Assembly: GCA_005772895.1 (NCBI GenBank) | Contig: SXIH01000062.1 | Span: 120,761-184,760, forward strand | DNA from: Bacteroidota bacterium | GTDB taxonomy: Bacteria; Bacteroidota; Bacteroidia; 2-12-FULL-35-15 | Reading direction: 5' to 3' | Length of the DNA: 64,000 bases | Part shown: piece by piece, positions 1 through 8,668 of the stretch | How positions within the stretch are numbered: the stretch's first letter is position 1 | How the letters are laid out: every line of letters begins with the position of its first letter | Program-made: the position numbers and the translations under genes | The notes under the pieces: model-generated | What the model was told of the DNA's origin: nothing | The model's input: the letters and a program-made list of their open reading frames with translations, nothing else | Database searches by the model: none

Positions 1-1237
1 TGCGTTTCAACATCGCGCGTTTCCAAAAATGCCAAACCCAATTTTCTGTTTTGGTGGAAAGCTTTTGGTCTATTGATTGTTTTCTGTTGATCTGCAAAAG
101 CTTGTGAATATCAATTTTAACCGGACAAACTTCTGTGCATTTTCCGCAAAGTGTAGAAGCAAAACTCAAGTGTTTGAATTCCTCCATACCTTTAAAATGA
201 GGCGTTATAATAGAGCCAATTGGTCCGCTGTAAGTTGTTCCATAAGTGTGTCCGCCAACTGTTTGATAAACCGGACAAGCATTTAAACATGCCCCACATT
301 TAATACAAGAAAGCGCTCTGCGTTGTTCTGTTTCTGCCAGCACGTTTGTTCTTCCGTTGTCTAAAAGAATCACATACATTTCCTCTGGGCCATCTTTTTC
401 TCCTTGTTGTTTTGATCCTGTATAAATGGTGTTGTATGCTGTAGTTCCTTGTCCTGTGCCGTATGTAGAAAGTAGTGGCCAAAATAAATCTAAATCCGCT
501 ATCGATGGAATTACTTTTTCTATTCCTACAATTGCAATTTGAATTTTTGGAAACGCTGCTGACATTAAGCCGTTGCCTTCGTTTTCGGTTATTGCAATTG
601 CTCCAACATCTGCAATTAAAAAATTTCCTCCGCTCACTCCTACTTCTGCTTTGCTGTATTTCAAGCGCAATTCTTCGCGCACAAAATTTGTAATTTTTTC
701 AGGAGTAAATTCTATGGGCGTTTGTTTTTTCTCGTGAAAAGTTGTCGCCACTTCTTCTTTTGAAAGATGCATAGCTGGTGTTACAATGTGGTAGGGCGGC
801 TCATTACGGAGTTGTACAATGTATTCACCCAAGTCTGTTTCAATGCTTTCTATTCCTTGTTCTTCCAGGGCTTCGTTGAAATTAATTTCTTCGGTCGCCA
901 TGGATTTTGCTTTCACCACCGTTTTTGTTTTCGCCTTCTTCATAATCTGAAGCGCTTCTTTTACGGCCTCTTCAGCGTCCTGCGCCCAAATTACTTTTCC
1001 TCCACGTTTGATAAAATTTGCTTCAAATTCAATTAAATATTTATCAAGATTCTCAATTGATTTTTGTTTTAATGCAGATGCTCTCGTTTTCGCTAATTCT
1101 AAATTCGAAAACTGTTCTTTCCCTTCCAACACTTTTTTATCATACTGCGAAATGTTATGCAATATGGTTTTGCGGTGTTCTATATCAAACGCCTTTTTTT
1201 CGGATGCTTCTAAAAATAATTCTAGTGCTTGCGACAT
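1..1237 (-). CDS. lutB: LutB-like lactate utilization iron-sulfur protein (3' part outside window)
   Basis: About 412 N-terminal residues are visible; the C-terminus lies beyond base 1. The ATG at 1237 reads MSQALELFLEASEKKAFD. The LUD-type middle domain (around 60-300) contains a GVSGGNFLIADVGAIAITEN segment. Two ferredoxin-like cysteine motifs follow: SCIKCGACLNACP near residue 310 and CGKCTEVCPVKI near residue 363, giving two [4Fe-4S] clusters. This order is that of the LutB/LldF/YkgF family, the electron-transfer subunit of the LutABC system that oxidises L-lactate to pyruvate at the cytoplasmic membrane. LutA and LutC partners are not visible and may lie outside the window. The start is followed upstream by a repeat-filled spacer. 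Confidence 0.9.
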   Translation of the reverse strand, partial: MSQALELFLEASEKKAFDIEHRKTILHNISQYDKKVLEGKEQFSNLELAKTRASALKQKSIENLDKYLIEFEANFIKRGGKVIWAQDAEEAVKEALQIMKKAKTKTVVKAKSMATEEINFNEALEEQGIESIETDLGEYIVQLRNEPPYHIVTPAMHLSKEEVATTFHEKKQTPIEFTPEKITNFVREELRLKYSKAEVGVSGGNFLIADVGAIAITENEGNGLMSAAFPKIQIAIVGIEKVIPSIADLDLFWPLLSTYGTGQGTTAYNTIYTGSKQQGEKDGPEEMYVILLDNGRTNVLAETEQRRALSCIKCGACLNACPVYQTVGGHTYGTTYSGPIGSIITPHFKGMEEFKHLSFASTLCGKCTEVCPVKIDIHKLLQINRKQSIDQKLSTKTENWVWHFWKRAMLKR

Positions 1238-1402
1238 GGTTCAGTTGGCAGTAGACAATAGACAATAAACAGTAGACAAGTTTTGGTCTATTACCTATTT
1301 ATGTTATCGACTTCTTTTCTTTGTCTACTTTTTTATTTGTTGTTTTTGCTTTTCCTTTTTTATTTGTCTGTTGCAGACTGTCTATTGTCTACTTTTTGCA
1401 AT
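1238..1402. repeat. Intergenic tract with inverted heptamer repeats (GTAGACA family)
   Basis: The spacer between the M28 peptidase stop and the lutB start holds tandem 7-bp units on the left: AGTAGAC, AATAGAC, AATAAAC, AGTAGAC from 1250. The 15-mer AGTAGACAATAGACA (1250-1264) recurs as its exact reverse complement TGTCTATTGTCTACT at 1379-1393, about 114 bp apart. No gene fits in the spacer. Similar GTAGACA units lie just 3' of other minus-strand genes at 28616-28652 and 50660-50696. Confidence 0.7.
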
Positions 1403-2944
1403 CTACTTTTTGTTCGAGTCAACCAAAACTCTGTCATTACGATTCGCCAATTCCCAGGCAGTGAAAAAAACCAACCGTGTAATTTTTTCCATTTTATTAA
1501 AATCTATTTTTTGTACTTCGTCTGTTTCCTTGTGATAATCGGCATGAACACCATTGAAATAGAAGATGACAGGAATTCCCTTTTTTGCGAAATTGTAATG
1601 GTCGGAGCGATAATAAAAACGGTTCTTGTCTTTTTCATCGTTGAAAGTATAATCCAGCTCAAGGTTCGTATACGTTTTGTTTGCTTGTTCGCTCACGTTG
1701 TGAAGTTGGGTGCTCAACTTATCGGAACCTATTAAATAAACGTAATTTGAATTCTTTGCGTGGTTTTCGTCAAGCCTTCCTATCATATCAATGTTCAAAT
1801 CGCAAACGGTATTCTTAAGTGGATAAACAGGATTTTCGGTATAATATGCAGAGCCTAGTAAGCCTTTTTCTTCTCCGGAAACGGGCATAAACAAAATACT
1901 TCTGCGCGGACCGTGTCCTTCTTTTTTTGCTTGTGTAAACGCTTGTGCAAGATTAATTACAGCTACTGTTCCGGAGCCATCATCGTCTGCTCCATTATAA
2001 ACAACATCGCCTTCTTTTCCAAGATGATCGTAATGGGCGGTGATCACAACTAACTCTTCTTTTAAATCTGTTCCCTCAACATAGCCCAAAACATTTTCTG
2101 CTTCAATTTTTTGTACATTGTTTTTTACATCAATCACAAGATTTGTTTTCGCCTTTATTTTCAATGGTTTCCGGCTCTTCGAAATTTTTTCAATGATTTT
2201 TCCAATGTTTTGTTTTTTTAGAATTGCGTTCGCCATTTCTTTCGAAATATAAATAACCGGTGCTTCTTTTTTTGGTAATTCTAATTTTAGTGCTGCCGTT
2301 TCTAGTCTGTGTTTGTTGTCGGCAACTCCTTTTTCAACATCGTCAACAACAATTAAAATAGCAAGCGCGCCCGCTTCTTTTGCTTTTTCTGTTTTTGCTT
2401 TATAATAGGTTGTCCAAATAGATGGCTTGTTTGTTTTTGTTACAATGGATTTTCCTTCTGCGTCATATGGCTCTGCGGCTAAAATCATAATTACTTTATT
2501 TTTTACATCTGCCCCTTTATAATCATTATAGTTCTCCTCCTCTATTCCATATCCCAAAAACAAAACACTGTTGCTTGTAATTTTTTGTTCGCTTAGACCC
2601 GGAAAATTATAGTAGTCTTTATTCCCAATAAATTTTTTTTCGTTAATTGTCATGTCTGCCGGAACAGGCAAGATCATGTTGAGTGGATATGTTTGATAGT
2701 AGGTGTTGTCTTTATAAGGAGGAATCCCAAAACTTTTAAATTGATTCGAAATATATTCTGCAGCCATCTTCTGCCCTTTCTTTCCTGTTTCCCTTCCTTC
2801 GAATTCGTCAGAAGCCAACACGTGCAAGTTTTTGCTCATTTCGGAGGCGGTAATTATTTTAGAATAGCGAATAGCTGTTGTATCCTTTTGTTGCGCAAAA
2901 AGAAGCGATGGTAATAATAAAAGAAAAAGTGTTTTTTTAATCAT
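1403..2944 (-). CDS. Secreted M28-family zinc peptidase with PA-like insert
   Basis: A 513-residue exported protein; residues 1-17 form a signal peptide (MIKKTLFLLLLPSLLFAQ). The co-catalytic di-zinc site of family M28 is complete: HYD at 304-306, NGADDDGSGT at 317-326, SGEE at 356-359, NIDMIGR at 384-390, and a late His in a RSDHYNFAKKGIP segment. The region around 120-270 resembles the PA domain found in many M28 enzymes. Such enzymes are aminopeptidases or carboxypeptidases that release amino acids from peptides outside the cytoplasm; the substrate cannot be inferred. It follows rpiB on the same strand after a 87-bp gap that holds a repeat. Confidence 0.9.
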   Translation of the reverse strand: MIKKTLFLLLLPSLLFAQQKDTTAIRYSKIITASEMSKNLHVLASDEFEGRETGKKGQKMAAEYISNQFKSFGIPPYKDNTYYQTYPLNMILPVPADMTINEKKFIGNKDYYNFPGLSEQKITSNSVLFLGYGIEEENYNDYKGADVKNKVIMILAAEPYDAEGKSIVTKTNKPSIWTTYYKAKTEKAKEAGALAILIVVDDVEKGVADNKHRLETAALKLELPKKEAPVIYISKEMANAILKKQNIGKIIEKISKSRKPLKIKAKTNLVIDVKNNVQKIEAENVLGYVEGTDLKEELVVITAHYDHLGKEGDVVYNGADDDGSGTVAVINLAQAFTQAKKEGHGPRRSILFMPVSGEEKGLLGSAYYTENPVYPLKNTVCDLNIDMIGRLDENHAKNSNYVYLIGSDKLSTQLHNVSEQANKTYTNLELDYTFNDEKDKNRFYYRSDHYNFAKKGIPVIFYFNGVHADYHKETDEVQKIDFNKMEKITRLVFFTAWELANRNDRVLVDSNKK

Positions 2945-2955
2945 GCTTTCTTTTT

Positions 2956-3000
2956 GTTACCCTGAGCATTCTGCGTAATAAGCAGACACTATCGAAGGGC
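2956..3000. repeat. Short interspersed repeat of the CCCTGAGC...TCGAAGGG type
   Basis: Between rpiB and the M28 gene: CCCTGAGC (2960-2967) and TCGAAGGG (2992-2999) flank a small hairpin, TCTGC-GTAATAA-GCAGA (2970-2986). The flanks look like an interspersed repeat of the kind often seen between genes in Bacteroidota. Only one copy of this type is present in the window, so the assignment rests on recollection of the pattern. Confidence 0.4.
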
Positions 3001-3031
3001 GTAAAATTCGTTTTAATTCGCTATCTGTAAC

Positions 3032-3466
3032 CTAGTGGCCCTCCGCTATCTTCTTTACTCTATCCAAATGTCTTCCACCTTCAAATGCTGTTGTATAAAA
3101 AACATCAATACATTTTTTTGCTTCTTCTTCATTCATATATCTTGCCGGCAAGGTTAATATGTTAGCATCGTTGTGTTGTCGTGCAAGCTCTGCTATTTCG
3201 GGCATCCAGCACAATGCTGCGCGTATTCCTTTGTGTTTGTTGGCCGCCATACTTATCCCGTTTCCGCTTCCGCACATCAGTAAACCATAATCAAACTCTT
3301 TGCTTTCAACTCCTTTCGCAACCGAGTGTGCAAAGTCGGGATAGTCTGCGCGCTCTTCTGAATAACAGCCAAAATCTTTTATCTCGTATCCTTTCGCTAA
3401 TAAGTAGGGCATTAGCTTTTCTTTCAGTTTAAATGCTGCGTGGTCACAACCTATGGCTATCTTCAT
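3032..3466 (-). CDS. rpiB: Ribose-5-phosphate isomerase B
   Basis: A 144-residue cytoplasmic protein of the RpiB/LacAB family, which interconverts ribose 5-phosphate and ribulose 5-phosphate in the pentose phosphate pathway. Family hallmarks are complete: MKIAIGCDHAAF at the N-terminus (Asp8-His9 bind substrate), the catalytic Cys65 in LLMCGSGNGISMAANK, and HNDANIL near residue 99. Length is normal (about 145-150). It is transcribed away from nadA across a 500-bp AT-rich region. Confidence 0.95.
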   Translation of the reverse strand: MKIAIGCDHAAFKLKEKLMPYLLAKGYEIKDFGCYSEERADYPDFAHSVAKGVESKEFDYGLLMCGSGNGISMAANKHKGIRAALCWMPEIAELARQHNDANILTLPARYMNEEEAKKCIDVFYTTAFEGGRHLDRVKKIAEGH

Positions 3467-3969
3467 GTTAAAATATTTAATTAATATATCGTAATTAACA
3501 GCTTTTTTGGCTTATTAACACGGTTGTAAAGTTTAAAAATAATGTGCTGATAATTAGACCTCTGCTTTTTATTTTATCAACACGATTTCTGTTGAAAACA
3601 AAAGACTTTGTTATCAATGTTTAGAACATTTTTCTTGCTTTGTTAAAACAAGGTGTCGCATGTATTAATTTTTGAATTGACAAGCATTTTCTTTTCAGAA
3701 TTTAACACGACTATTCAACAATTTGGTAACATAAATTGTCGTAATTTTGTATAGAAGTTATCAGATGAAAACAGTGCTAACAACCTGTTGATAAACCTAA
3801 ATAAATCTAGTGTTCAGCGCTTTATCTTCTAAGAACTTTTTAATTGTTGTTGGTTGAATGTTAGAACTCATAATTGCAACGCTTTTATTGTTTTTTTTTA
3901 CACTCAACTAACAGACCAACAACAACAACATTTTTTAAAATATTTAAAATAAAAAAATATATTATTATT
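3467..3969. other. AT-rich divergent intergenic region with DnaA-box-like nonamers; possible origin
   Basis: No gene fits in this stretch between rpiB (minus) and nadA (plus). DnaA-box-like nonamers are TTATTAACA (3512-3520), TTATCAACA (3574-3582) and TGTTGATAA (3786-3794, the reverse complement of TTATCAACA); each differs from TTATCCACA by one or two bases. A 41-bp run with no G or C (3931-3971) would suit an unwinding element. TAATTTTG at 3742-3749 fits the Bacteroidota -7 box and may serve nadA. Closeness to mnmG and a parS cluster supports the origin idea, but the boxes are few and imperfect, so promoter function alone is a fair alternative. Confidence 0.35.
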
Positions 3970-4956
3970 ATGGGTGGTGGTTCATTAGAAAAAGGGTTTC
4001 TTGATATTCCGATTGATTTTTCTCTAGATTTGTTTGCTGAAATAAACAAGCTCAAAAAAGAAAAAAATGCAATCATACTCGCCCATTACTACCAAGATGC
4101 AGACATACAAGACATTGCCGATTACATTGGCGATAGTCTCGGATTATCACAAGAAGCAGCAAAAACAAATGCAGATATTATTGTTTTTGCCGGAGTTCAT
4201 TTCATGGCCGAAACTGCAAAAATTCTTTCACCAAATAAAAAAGTTTTATTACCAGATTTAAGAGCAGGATGTTCATTAGCAGATTCCTGTCCTGCAGATA
4301 AATTTTCTGAATTTAAAAAACTTCATCCCGATCATTTAGTAATTTCTTATATCAACTGTACTGCTGATTTAAAAACGTTAACTGATATAGTTTGTACTTC
4401 CACTAATGCTGTTCAAATTGTAGAAAATTTACCTAAAGATCAAAAAATAATATTTGCTCCGGATAAAAATTTAGGTGCATACATCAATAAAAAAACAAGA
4501 AGAAATATGTTGCTTTGGGATGGAGCATGTATGGTTCATGAAATTTTTTCTTTGGAGAAAATAGTAAAATTAAAAAATCAACATCCCGGAGCTTTACTTT
4601 TAGCACATCCTGAATGTGAAGCCAACCTTCTTGAAATAGCTGATTATATTTGTAGTACAACTGGTATATTAAATTACGCAACAAAATCCGATGCAAAAGA
4701 ATTTATAGTAGCAACAGAAGCCGGCATTATTCATCAGATGCAATTAAAGAATCCTGGGAAGACATTTATACCTGCTCCACCGAATAATTCTTGTGCATGT
4801 AATGATTGTCCTCACATGAAATTAAACACTCTGGAAAAGCTTTATAATTGCCTTAAATACGAGCAACCGGAAATAATATTATCAGCAGATCTTATCGAAA
4901 AAGCGAAGAAACCAATTATAAGAATGCTTGATTTGTCTAAACAATTTGGGTTATAA
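3970..4956 (+). CDS. nadA: Quinolinate synthase A
   Basis: This 328-residue iron-sulfur enzyme condenses iminoaspartate with dihydroxyacetone phosphate to quinolinate in NAD synthesis. NadA motifs include AHYYQ (38-42), [12 protein letters not shown] (75-86), and the three expected [4Fe-4S] cysteines: Cys101 in GCSLADSC, Cys187 in DGACMVHE, and Cys280 in CACNDCPHM. The ATG at 3970 is preferred. The frame stays open upstream to 3874, but the extra 32 residues are low-complexity and do not match the family. No nadB or nadC is nearby; mnmG follows after 93 bp. Confidence 0.95.
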   Translation: MGGGSLEKGFLDIPIDFSLDLFAEINKLKKEKNAIILAHYYQDADIQDIADYIGDSLGLSQEAAKTNADIIVFAGVHFMAETAKILSPNKKVLLPDLRAGCSLADSCPADKFSEFKKLHPDHLVISYINCTADLKTLTDIVCTSTNAVQIVENLPKDQKIIFAPDKNLGAYINKKTRRNMLLWDGACMVHEIFSLEKIVKLKNQHPGALLLAHPECEANLLEIADYICSTTGILNYATKSDAKEFIVATEAGIIHQMQLKNPGKTFIPAPPNNSCACNDCPHMKLNTLEKLYNCLKYEQPEIILSADLIEKAKKPIIRMLDLSKQFGL

Positions 4957-5003
4957 TTATGTAATGTATTAATAATCAAATATTTATAATTATTAATTAT
5001 GAT

Positions 5004-5036
5004 AAAGTCCTTATATTTACTACCTTTACGGACTTT
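5004..5036 (+). terminator. Hairpin between nadA and mnmG
   Basis: AAAGTCC (5004-5010) pairs with GGACTTT (5030-5036) across a 19-base loop, followed by a short T run. It could end nadA transcription or sit in the mnmG leader only 14 bases before its ATG. The stem is short and the loop long. Confidence 0.3.
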
Positions 5037-5049
5037 TTGAAAATAAAAA

Positions 5050-6954
5050 ATGTTTAAAGAATACGATGTTATAGTTGTTGGTGCTGGTCACGCAGGTTGT
5101 GAAGCCGCTGCTGCTGCTGCAAACATGGGTTCTTCAACATTGTTGATAACCATGAACATGCAGACAATAGCTCAAATGAGCTGCAATCCTGCTATGGGTG
5201 GAATTGCAAAAGGTCAGATAGTTCGTGAAATAGATGCATTGGGTGGATATTCAGGAATTGTAACAGATAGAACTGCAGTTCAATTCAGAATGTTAAATAG
5301 CTCAAAAGGCCCAGCAATGTGGAGTCCTAGAGCACAAAGTGATAGATGGAAATTTGCTGAAGAATGGAGACTAATGCTGGAAGCCACGCCAAACCTGGAT
5401 TTCTGGCAGGATATGGTGAAATCACTTATCGTAGAAGACAATGTTGTGAAAGGTGTAATAACCGGAATGGACCTTGAAATACGAGGAAAATCAGTGGTTT
5501 TAACCAATGGCACTTTTTTAAATGGATTGATTCACTTAGGTGAAAAGCAATATGTTGGCGGAAGAGCGGGCGAAAAATCATCTACAGGAATTACTGAACA
5601 GTTGGTAAAATTAGGATTTGAAGCCGGTAGAATGAAGACAGGCACGCCTCCCCGGGTGGATGGGCGCTCTTTGGACTATTCTAAAATGGAAGTTCAACAC
5701 GGTGATGAAAATCCAAATAAATTTTCTTACTTAAATGTAGATCAATTTGGTTTTAAAGTAGAAAGAAAAGACGCTTTTCAAAATGGTCCATCAGGCCAAA
5801 TCCCTTGCTACACAACGTATACAAACGAAGCGGTTCACGAAATTTTAAGAACAGGTTTTGAAAAATCGCCAATGTTTTCCGGAAGAATTCAAGGCCTTGG
5901 GCCAAGATATTGTCCAAGTATTGAAGATAAAATTACACGCTTTGCAGAACGTGAAAGACATCAGATATTTGTTGAACCAGAAGGGTGGAATACGGTTGAA
6001 ATTTATGTAAACGGTTTCTCTACTTCTCTTCCAGAAGATGTTCAATACAAAGCTTTAAAAATGATTCCAGGGTTTGAAAATGTAAAAATGTTTCGTCCTG
6101 GTTATGCTATAGAATACGACTATTTTCCTCCTCAACAATTAGACTTAACCCTTGAAACAAAGCTAGTTAGCAATTTATATTTTGCCGGACAGATAAACGG
6201 AACTACAGGCTATGAAGAAGCTGCTTGTCAGGGTTTAATGGCTGGAATAAATGCACACTTAAAAATTAATGGACGCGAGCCATTTATATTGCAGCGTTCT
6301 GAGGCTTATATAGGCGTTTTAATTGACGATTTAGTTACCAAAGGAACCGAAGAGCCATATCGCATGTTTACTTCACGTGCGGAGTATAGAATTCTTTTGC
6401 GTCAGGACAATGCAGACATTCGTTTAACTCCAAAGTCTTTTGAGTTGGGCTTGGCTAAAAAAGAGCGAATGGATCGCGTTCAAATCAAGCAAAAAAACAC
6501 TAACGAAATCATCTCTTATTTCAAAAAAGAAAGCATTGACCCAAGTGAAATAAACCCGGTTTTGGAAACAATCGGCTCCTCTCCTATTTCTCAAAAAGTA
6601 AAAATGTTTGGCATATTAACCCGTCCAACAATTACACTTTTAGACTTTGCAATTGCATCAGAAAAGGTAAAAGAATTCGTTTCTCAATTCGACATGGAGA
6701 GCATTGAGCAAGCAGAAATTTTAATGAAGTACGAAGGATATATTTCAAAAGAACACGAGTTGGCAGACAAACAAACCCGATTAGAAGATTTGGTTTTACA
6801 CGATGATTTTGATTATATCCGGTTAACTTCTTTATCTAAAGAAGCCCGAGAAAAACTAACAAAAGTTCGTCCTAGAACAATAGGACAAGCATCCCGAATT
6901 TCAGGAATTACACCTTCTGACATCTCGATATTAATGGTATATTTAGGCAGGTAG
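5050..6954 (+). CDS. mnmG: tRNA U34 carboxymethylaminomethyl modification enzyme MnmG (GidA)
   Basis: A 634-residue FAD enzyme that, with MnmE, builds the cmnm5 group on wobble uridine 34 of certain tRNAs. The FAD-binding motif [15 protein letters not shown] lies at about 8-22. [23 protein letters not shown] follows, then [23 protein letters not shown], the [16 protein letters not shown] segment near 378, and the C-terminal [22 protein letters not shown] region. Length matches the family. Its TAG stop overlaps the first parS site. mnmG (gidA) is often near the replication origin in bacteria, which agrees with the parS sites here. Confidence 0.97.
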   Translation: MFKEYDVIVVGAGHAGCEAAAAAANMGSSTLLITMNMQTIAQMSCNPAMGGIAKGQIVREIDALGGYSGIVTDRTAVQFRMLNSSKGPAMWSPRAQSDRWKFAEEWRLMLEATPNLDFWQDMVKSLIVEDNVVKGVITGMDLEIRGKSVVLTNGTFLNGLIHLGEKQYVGGRAGEKSSTGITEQLVKLGFEAGRMKTGTPPRVDGRSLDYSKMEVQHGDENPNKFSYLNVDQFGFKVERKDAFQNGPSGQIPCYTTYTNEAVHEILRTGFEKSPMFSGRIQGLGPRYCPSIEDKITRFAERERHQIFVEPEGWNTVEIYVNGFSTSLPEDVQYKALKMIPGFENVKMFRPGYAIEYDYFPPQQLDLTLETKLVSNLYFAGQINGTTGYEEAACQGLMAGINAHLKINGREPFILQRSEAYIGVLIDDLVTKGTEEPYRMFTSRAEYRILLRQDNADIRLTPKSFELGLAKKERMDRVQIKQKNTNEIISYFKKESIDPSEINPVLETIGSSPISQKVKMFGILTRPTITLLDFAIASEKVKEFVSQFDMESIEQAEILMKYEGYISKEHELADKQTRLEDLVLHDDFDYIRLTSLSKEAREKLTKVRPRTIGQASRISGITPSDISILMVYLGR

Positions 6955-6968
6955 TTCCACGTGGAACT
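6953..6968. other. parS-like ParB binding site 1
   Basis: A perfect 16-bp palindrome, AGTTCCACGTGGAACT, overlapping the mnmG stop codon. The 14-bp core GTTCCACGTGGAAC fits the widely conserved chromosomal parS consensus TGTTNCACGTGNAACA. It is one of four in 1.16 kb. Confidence 0.85.
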
Positions 6969-6990
6969 AACACAAAAATTAGACGTGCTC

Positions 6991-7014
6991 GTCATTTCGA
7001 GCGTAGTCGAGAAA
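6991..7014. repeat. Interspersed repeat copy (GTCATTTCGAGCG...AGTCGAGAAA)
   Basis: The 24-bp element begins GTCATTTCGAGCG and ends AGTCGAGAAA, directly before the methyltransferase ATG. A second copy, split by a 20-bp palindrome, is at 58332-58375. It displaces the next gene's start from the parS site. Confidence 0.6.
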
Positions 7015-7899
7015 ATGGAGAAACTTGATAATTGTCCAGTATGCAATTCTACTCAAAACAAGCCTTTTTTGTCTTGTATTGATCATACTGTTTCACGTGA
7101 AACCTTTCAAATTGTGGAGTGCGAATCTTGTGGGTTTAAGTTTACAAATCCTCGTCCAGAGGAAAAAGACTTAGGAAAATATTATAAATCGGACGACTAT
7201 GTTTCTCACTCAAACACCAAAAAGGGTTTTATAAATTCAACTTATCAGTCTGTAAGAAAGTATACTTTACTCAAAAAACTTCAGCTCATTTCGAAGTATT
7301 TTAAGACAGGAAATATTCTGGATATTGGATGTGGGACCGGAGAGTTTTTGAACACCTGCAAAAGTGCTAAATGGAAAACAATCGGAATAGAACCAGACGC
7401 TGATGCCAGACAAATGGCAATCAAAAATTTTGGTCTTGATGTACGAGAAGAAAGCGAATTAAAGAACCTCCCAGACTCAAGCTTTGAGGTTATTTCTATG
7501 TGGCATGTTTTAGAACACGTTCCAAGATTAAACGAAAGGGTAGAGGAGTTAAAACGATTAATAAAACCAAATGGAATAATTATCATTGCTGTTCCTAATT
7601 GTAATTCTTTAGACGCAAAGATCTATAAAGAACAATGGGCGGCTTACGATGTTCCCAGACACCTGTATCACTTTACCCCAAAAGATATCGACTCCCTATT
7701 CGCAAAACAGAGCTTAAAAATGTTCAAAATTCTTCCAATGGTGTTTGACTCTTTTTATGTTTCTATGCTCAGCGAGAAGATAAAAACAGGCAAAACAAAC
7801 ATTCTACGTTCCACGTGGAACGGATTCAGATCTAACCTATCTGCAATTAAAACCGGAAAGACCTATTCTAGTCAGATTTATTTAATCAGCAAGAAATAA
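7015..7899 (+). CDS. Class I SAM methyltransferase with N-terminal zinc ribbon
   Basis: A 294-residue protein with two CxxC pairs (Cys7/Cys10 and Cys36/Cys39), likely a zinc ribbon, then a Rossmann SAM-binding motif ILDIGCGTGEFL (101-112), an acidic IGIEPD motif, and WHVLEHVP. This layout is common in methyltransferases acting on sugars or small molecules; the substrate is unknown. The ATG at 7015 is chosen. A GTG at 6961 is in frame, but it would translate a parS site and an interspersed repeat. Two parS palindromes lie inside the coding region (7090-7103 and 7807-7822). A terminator follows. Confidence 0.85.
   Translation: MEKLDNCPVCNSTQNKPFLSCIDHTVSRETFQIVECESCGFKFTNPRPEEKDLGKYYKSDDYVSHSNTKKGFINSTYQSVRKYTLLKKLQLISKYFKTGNILDIGCGTGEFLNTCKSAKWKTIGIEPDADARQMAIKNFGLDVREESELKNLPDSSFEVISMWHVLEHVPRLNERVEELKRLIKPNGIIIIAVPNCNSLDAKIYKEQWAAYDVPRHLYHFTPKDIDSLFAKQSLKMFKILPMVFDSFYVSMLSEKIKTGKTNILRSTWNGFRSNLSAIKTGKTYSSQIYLISKK
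7090..7103. other. parS-like site 2 (inside methyltransferase gene)
   Basis: GTTTCACGTGAAAC is a perfect 14-bp palindrome and the A/T variant allowed by the parS consensus. Here it encodes residues of the VSRET segment between the two CxxC pairs. Confidence 0.85.
7807..7822. other. parS-like site 3 (inside methyltransferase gene)
   Basis: CGTTCCACGTGGAACG is a 16-bp palindrome with the same 14-bp core as site 1. It lies in the 3' part of the methyltransferase gene and encodes RSTWN. Confidence 0.85.
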
Positions 7900-7933
7900 C
7901 ACTTCGGCTTTTTCGATATACCAGTCAAAATTT

Positions 7934-7957
7934 AACCACCAGCTAGGTGGTTTTTTT
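7934..7957 (+). terminator. Rho-independent terminator after the methyltransferase
   Basis: AACCACC (7934-7940) pairs with GGTGGTT (7946-7952) over a five-base loop and runs into seven T residues (7951-7957), 35 bp after the stop codon. Confidence 0.85.
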
Positions 7958-8101
7958 GTGCCCACATTTTTATAAAAATCGACTATTTCTTCGTGCCCAT
8001 TTTCGAGCAAGTTTCTTATTTTCCTAAATTAAGATTCAGGAAATATCCGAGCCCCCTTTTGACATCTTAAATCTTATTTCAGGAACAAAAAACAAAACCC
8101 T

Positions 8102-8115
8102 GTTCCACGTGGAAC
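8102..8115. other. parS-like site 4 (intergenic)
   Basis: GTTCCACGTGGAAC with a 5' T (8101) gives a near-perfect TGTTCCACGTGGAACA match. It lies in the non-coding region 203 bp after the methyltransferase stop. Confidence 0.85.
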
Positions 8116-8506
8116 GACAATATCTTTTCAAACAGAAAACCAATACTTTTTCTCGAATTATAAAACCCAGAATTAAGAAAAGGGATATTTTAAAATGAAA
8201 TTTATTTAGTGGAAAACAAATTTGTCTTGTCGCTTTGCTTTAGTGCTTAAGTTGGATAAAAAGCACAAGTTTCTGCTGGGAAGCTAAACTGTTCGCAAAA
8301 AAGATCAAAAAACGCAAGCAAAACCACCAATTAGGCCATTAAACCGCTTAAACCTCTTCGCTAGTGTCTTTTGTTGTCCGAAAGGGCGAAAGGCGCTTAA
8401 AACGCACAAAAAAGACCTCTTTTGAGACCCTTTGCGCGGGCTTGTTACAGCTGTTTTGCCCTGATTTTGTTAGATTTTTACTAAAATCCTGAAAATTCCG
8501 GAAAAA

Positions 8507-8556
8507 AATCGTTCCCCTTTTTTCATTTTCAAAAACGGGAACGATTGAACTTTTTT
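8507..8556 (+). terminator. Strong hairpin with T tract (terminator or end of a small RNA)
   Basis: AATCGTTCCC (8507-8516) pairs fully with GGGAACGATT (8537-8546). After one mismatch the inner T and A runs can add five more pairs. A TTTTTT run follows at 8551-8556. No coding gene ends just before it on the plus strand, so it may end an unrecognised transcript from 7960-8500. Confidence 0.5.
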
Positions 8557-8583
8557 AAAACAGTGAATTGGAAAGACAATCAA

Positions 8584-8617
8584 TTTGAACACAGAATGAA
8601 AGACTTTGTTACTTTTG
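8584..8617 (+). promoter_or_regulatory. Bacteroidota-type promoter for the PLP enzyme gene
   Basis: TTTG (8584-8587) and TACTTTTG (8610-8617) fit the -33 and -7 boxes (TAnnTTTG) of the primary Bacteroidota sigma factor, though the 22-base spacer is slightly long. The gene starts at 8669. Confidence 0.4.
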
Positions 8618-8668
8618 GAAAACAGCAAAACATTTATAATTCATAATTTTCAATTTATAATTTCCCAC

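Larger units (their letters stand above)
7900..8668. other. 769-bp non-coding region with terminator, parS site 4, hairpin and promoter
   Basis: No gene is supported here; open frames are short and unlike known proteins. The stretch holds the terminator at 7934, parS site 4 at 8102, a strong hairpin at 8507-8546 and a promoter-like sequence at 8584-8617. The part between 8210 and 8460 is less AT-rich than its flanks and could encode an RNA, but it does not match tmRNA, SRP RNA, RNase P RNA or a tRNA that I recognise. Confidence 0.5.

Noticed and set aside
3874-3969. N-terminal 32-residue extension of NadA
   Set aside because: The frame is open, but the residues are low-complexity products of AT-rich leader and do not match the family; ATG 3970 starts the conserved protein.
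6961-7014. GTG start for the methyltransferase at 6961
   Set aside because: It would translate half of a parS palindrome and an interspersed repeat; the zinc-ribbon domain begins right after the ATG at 7015.
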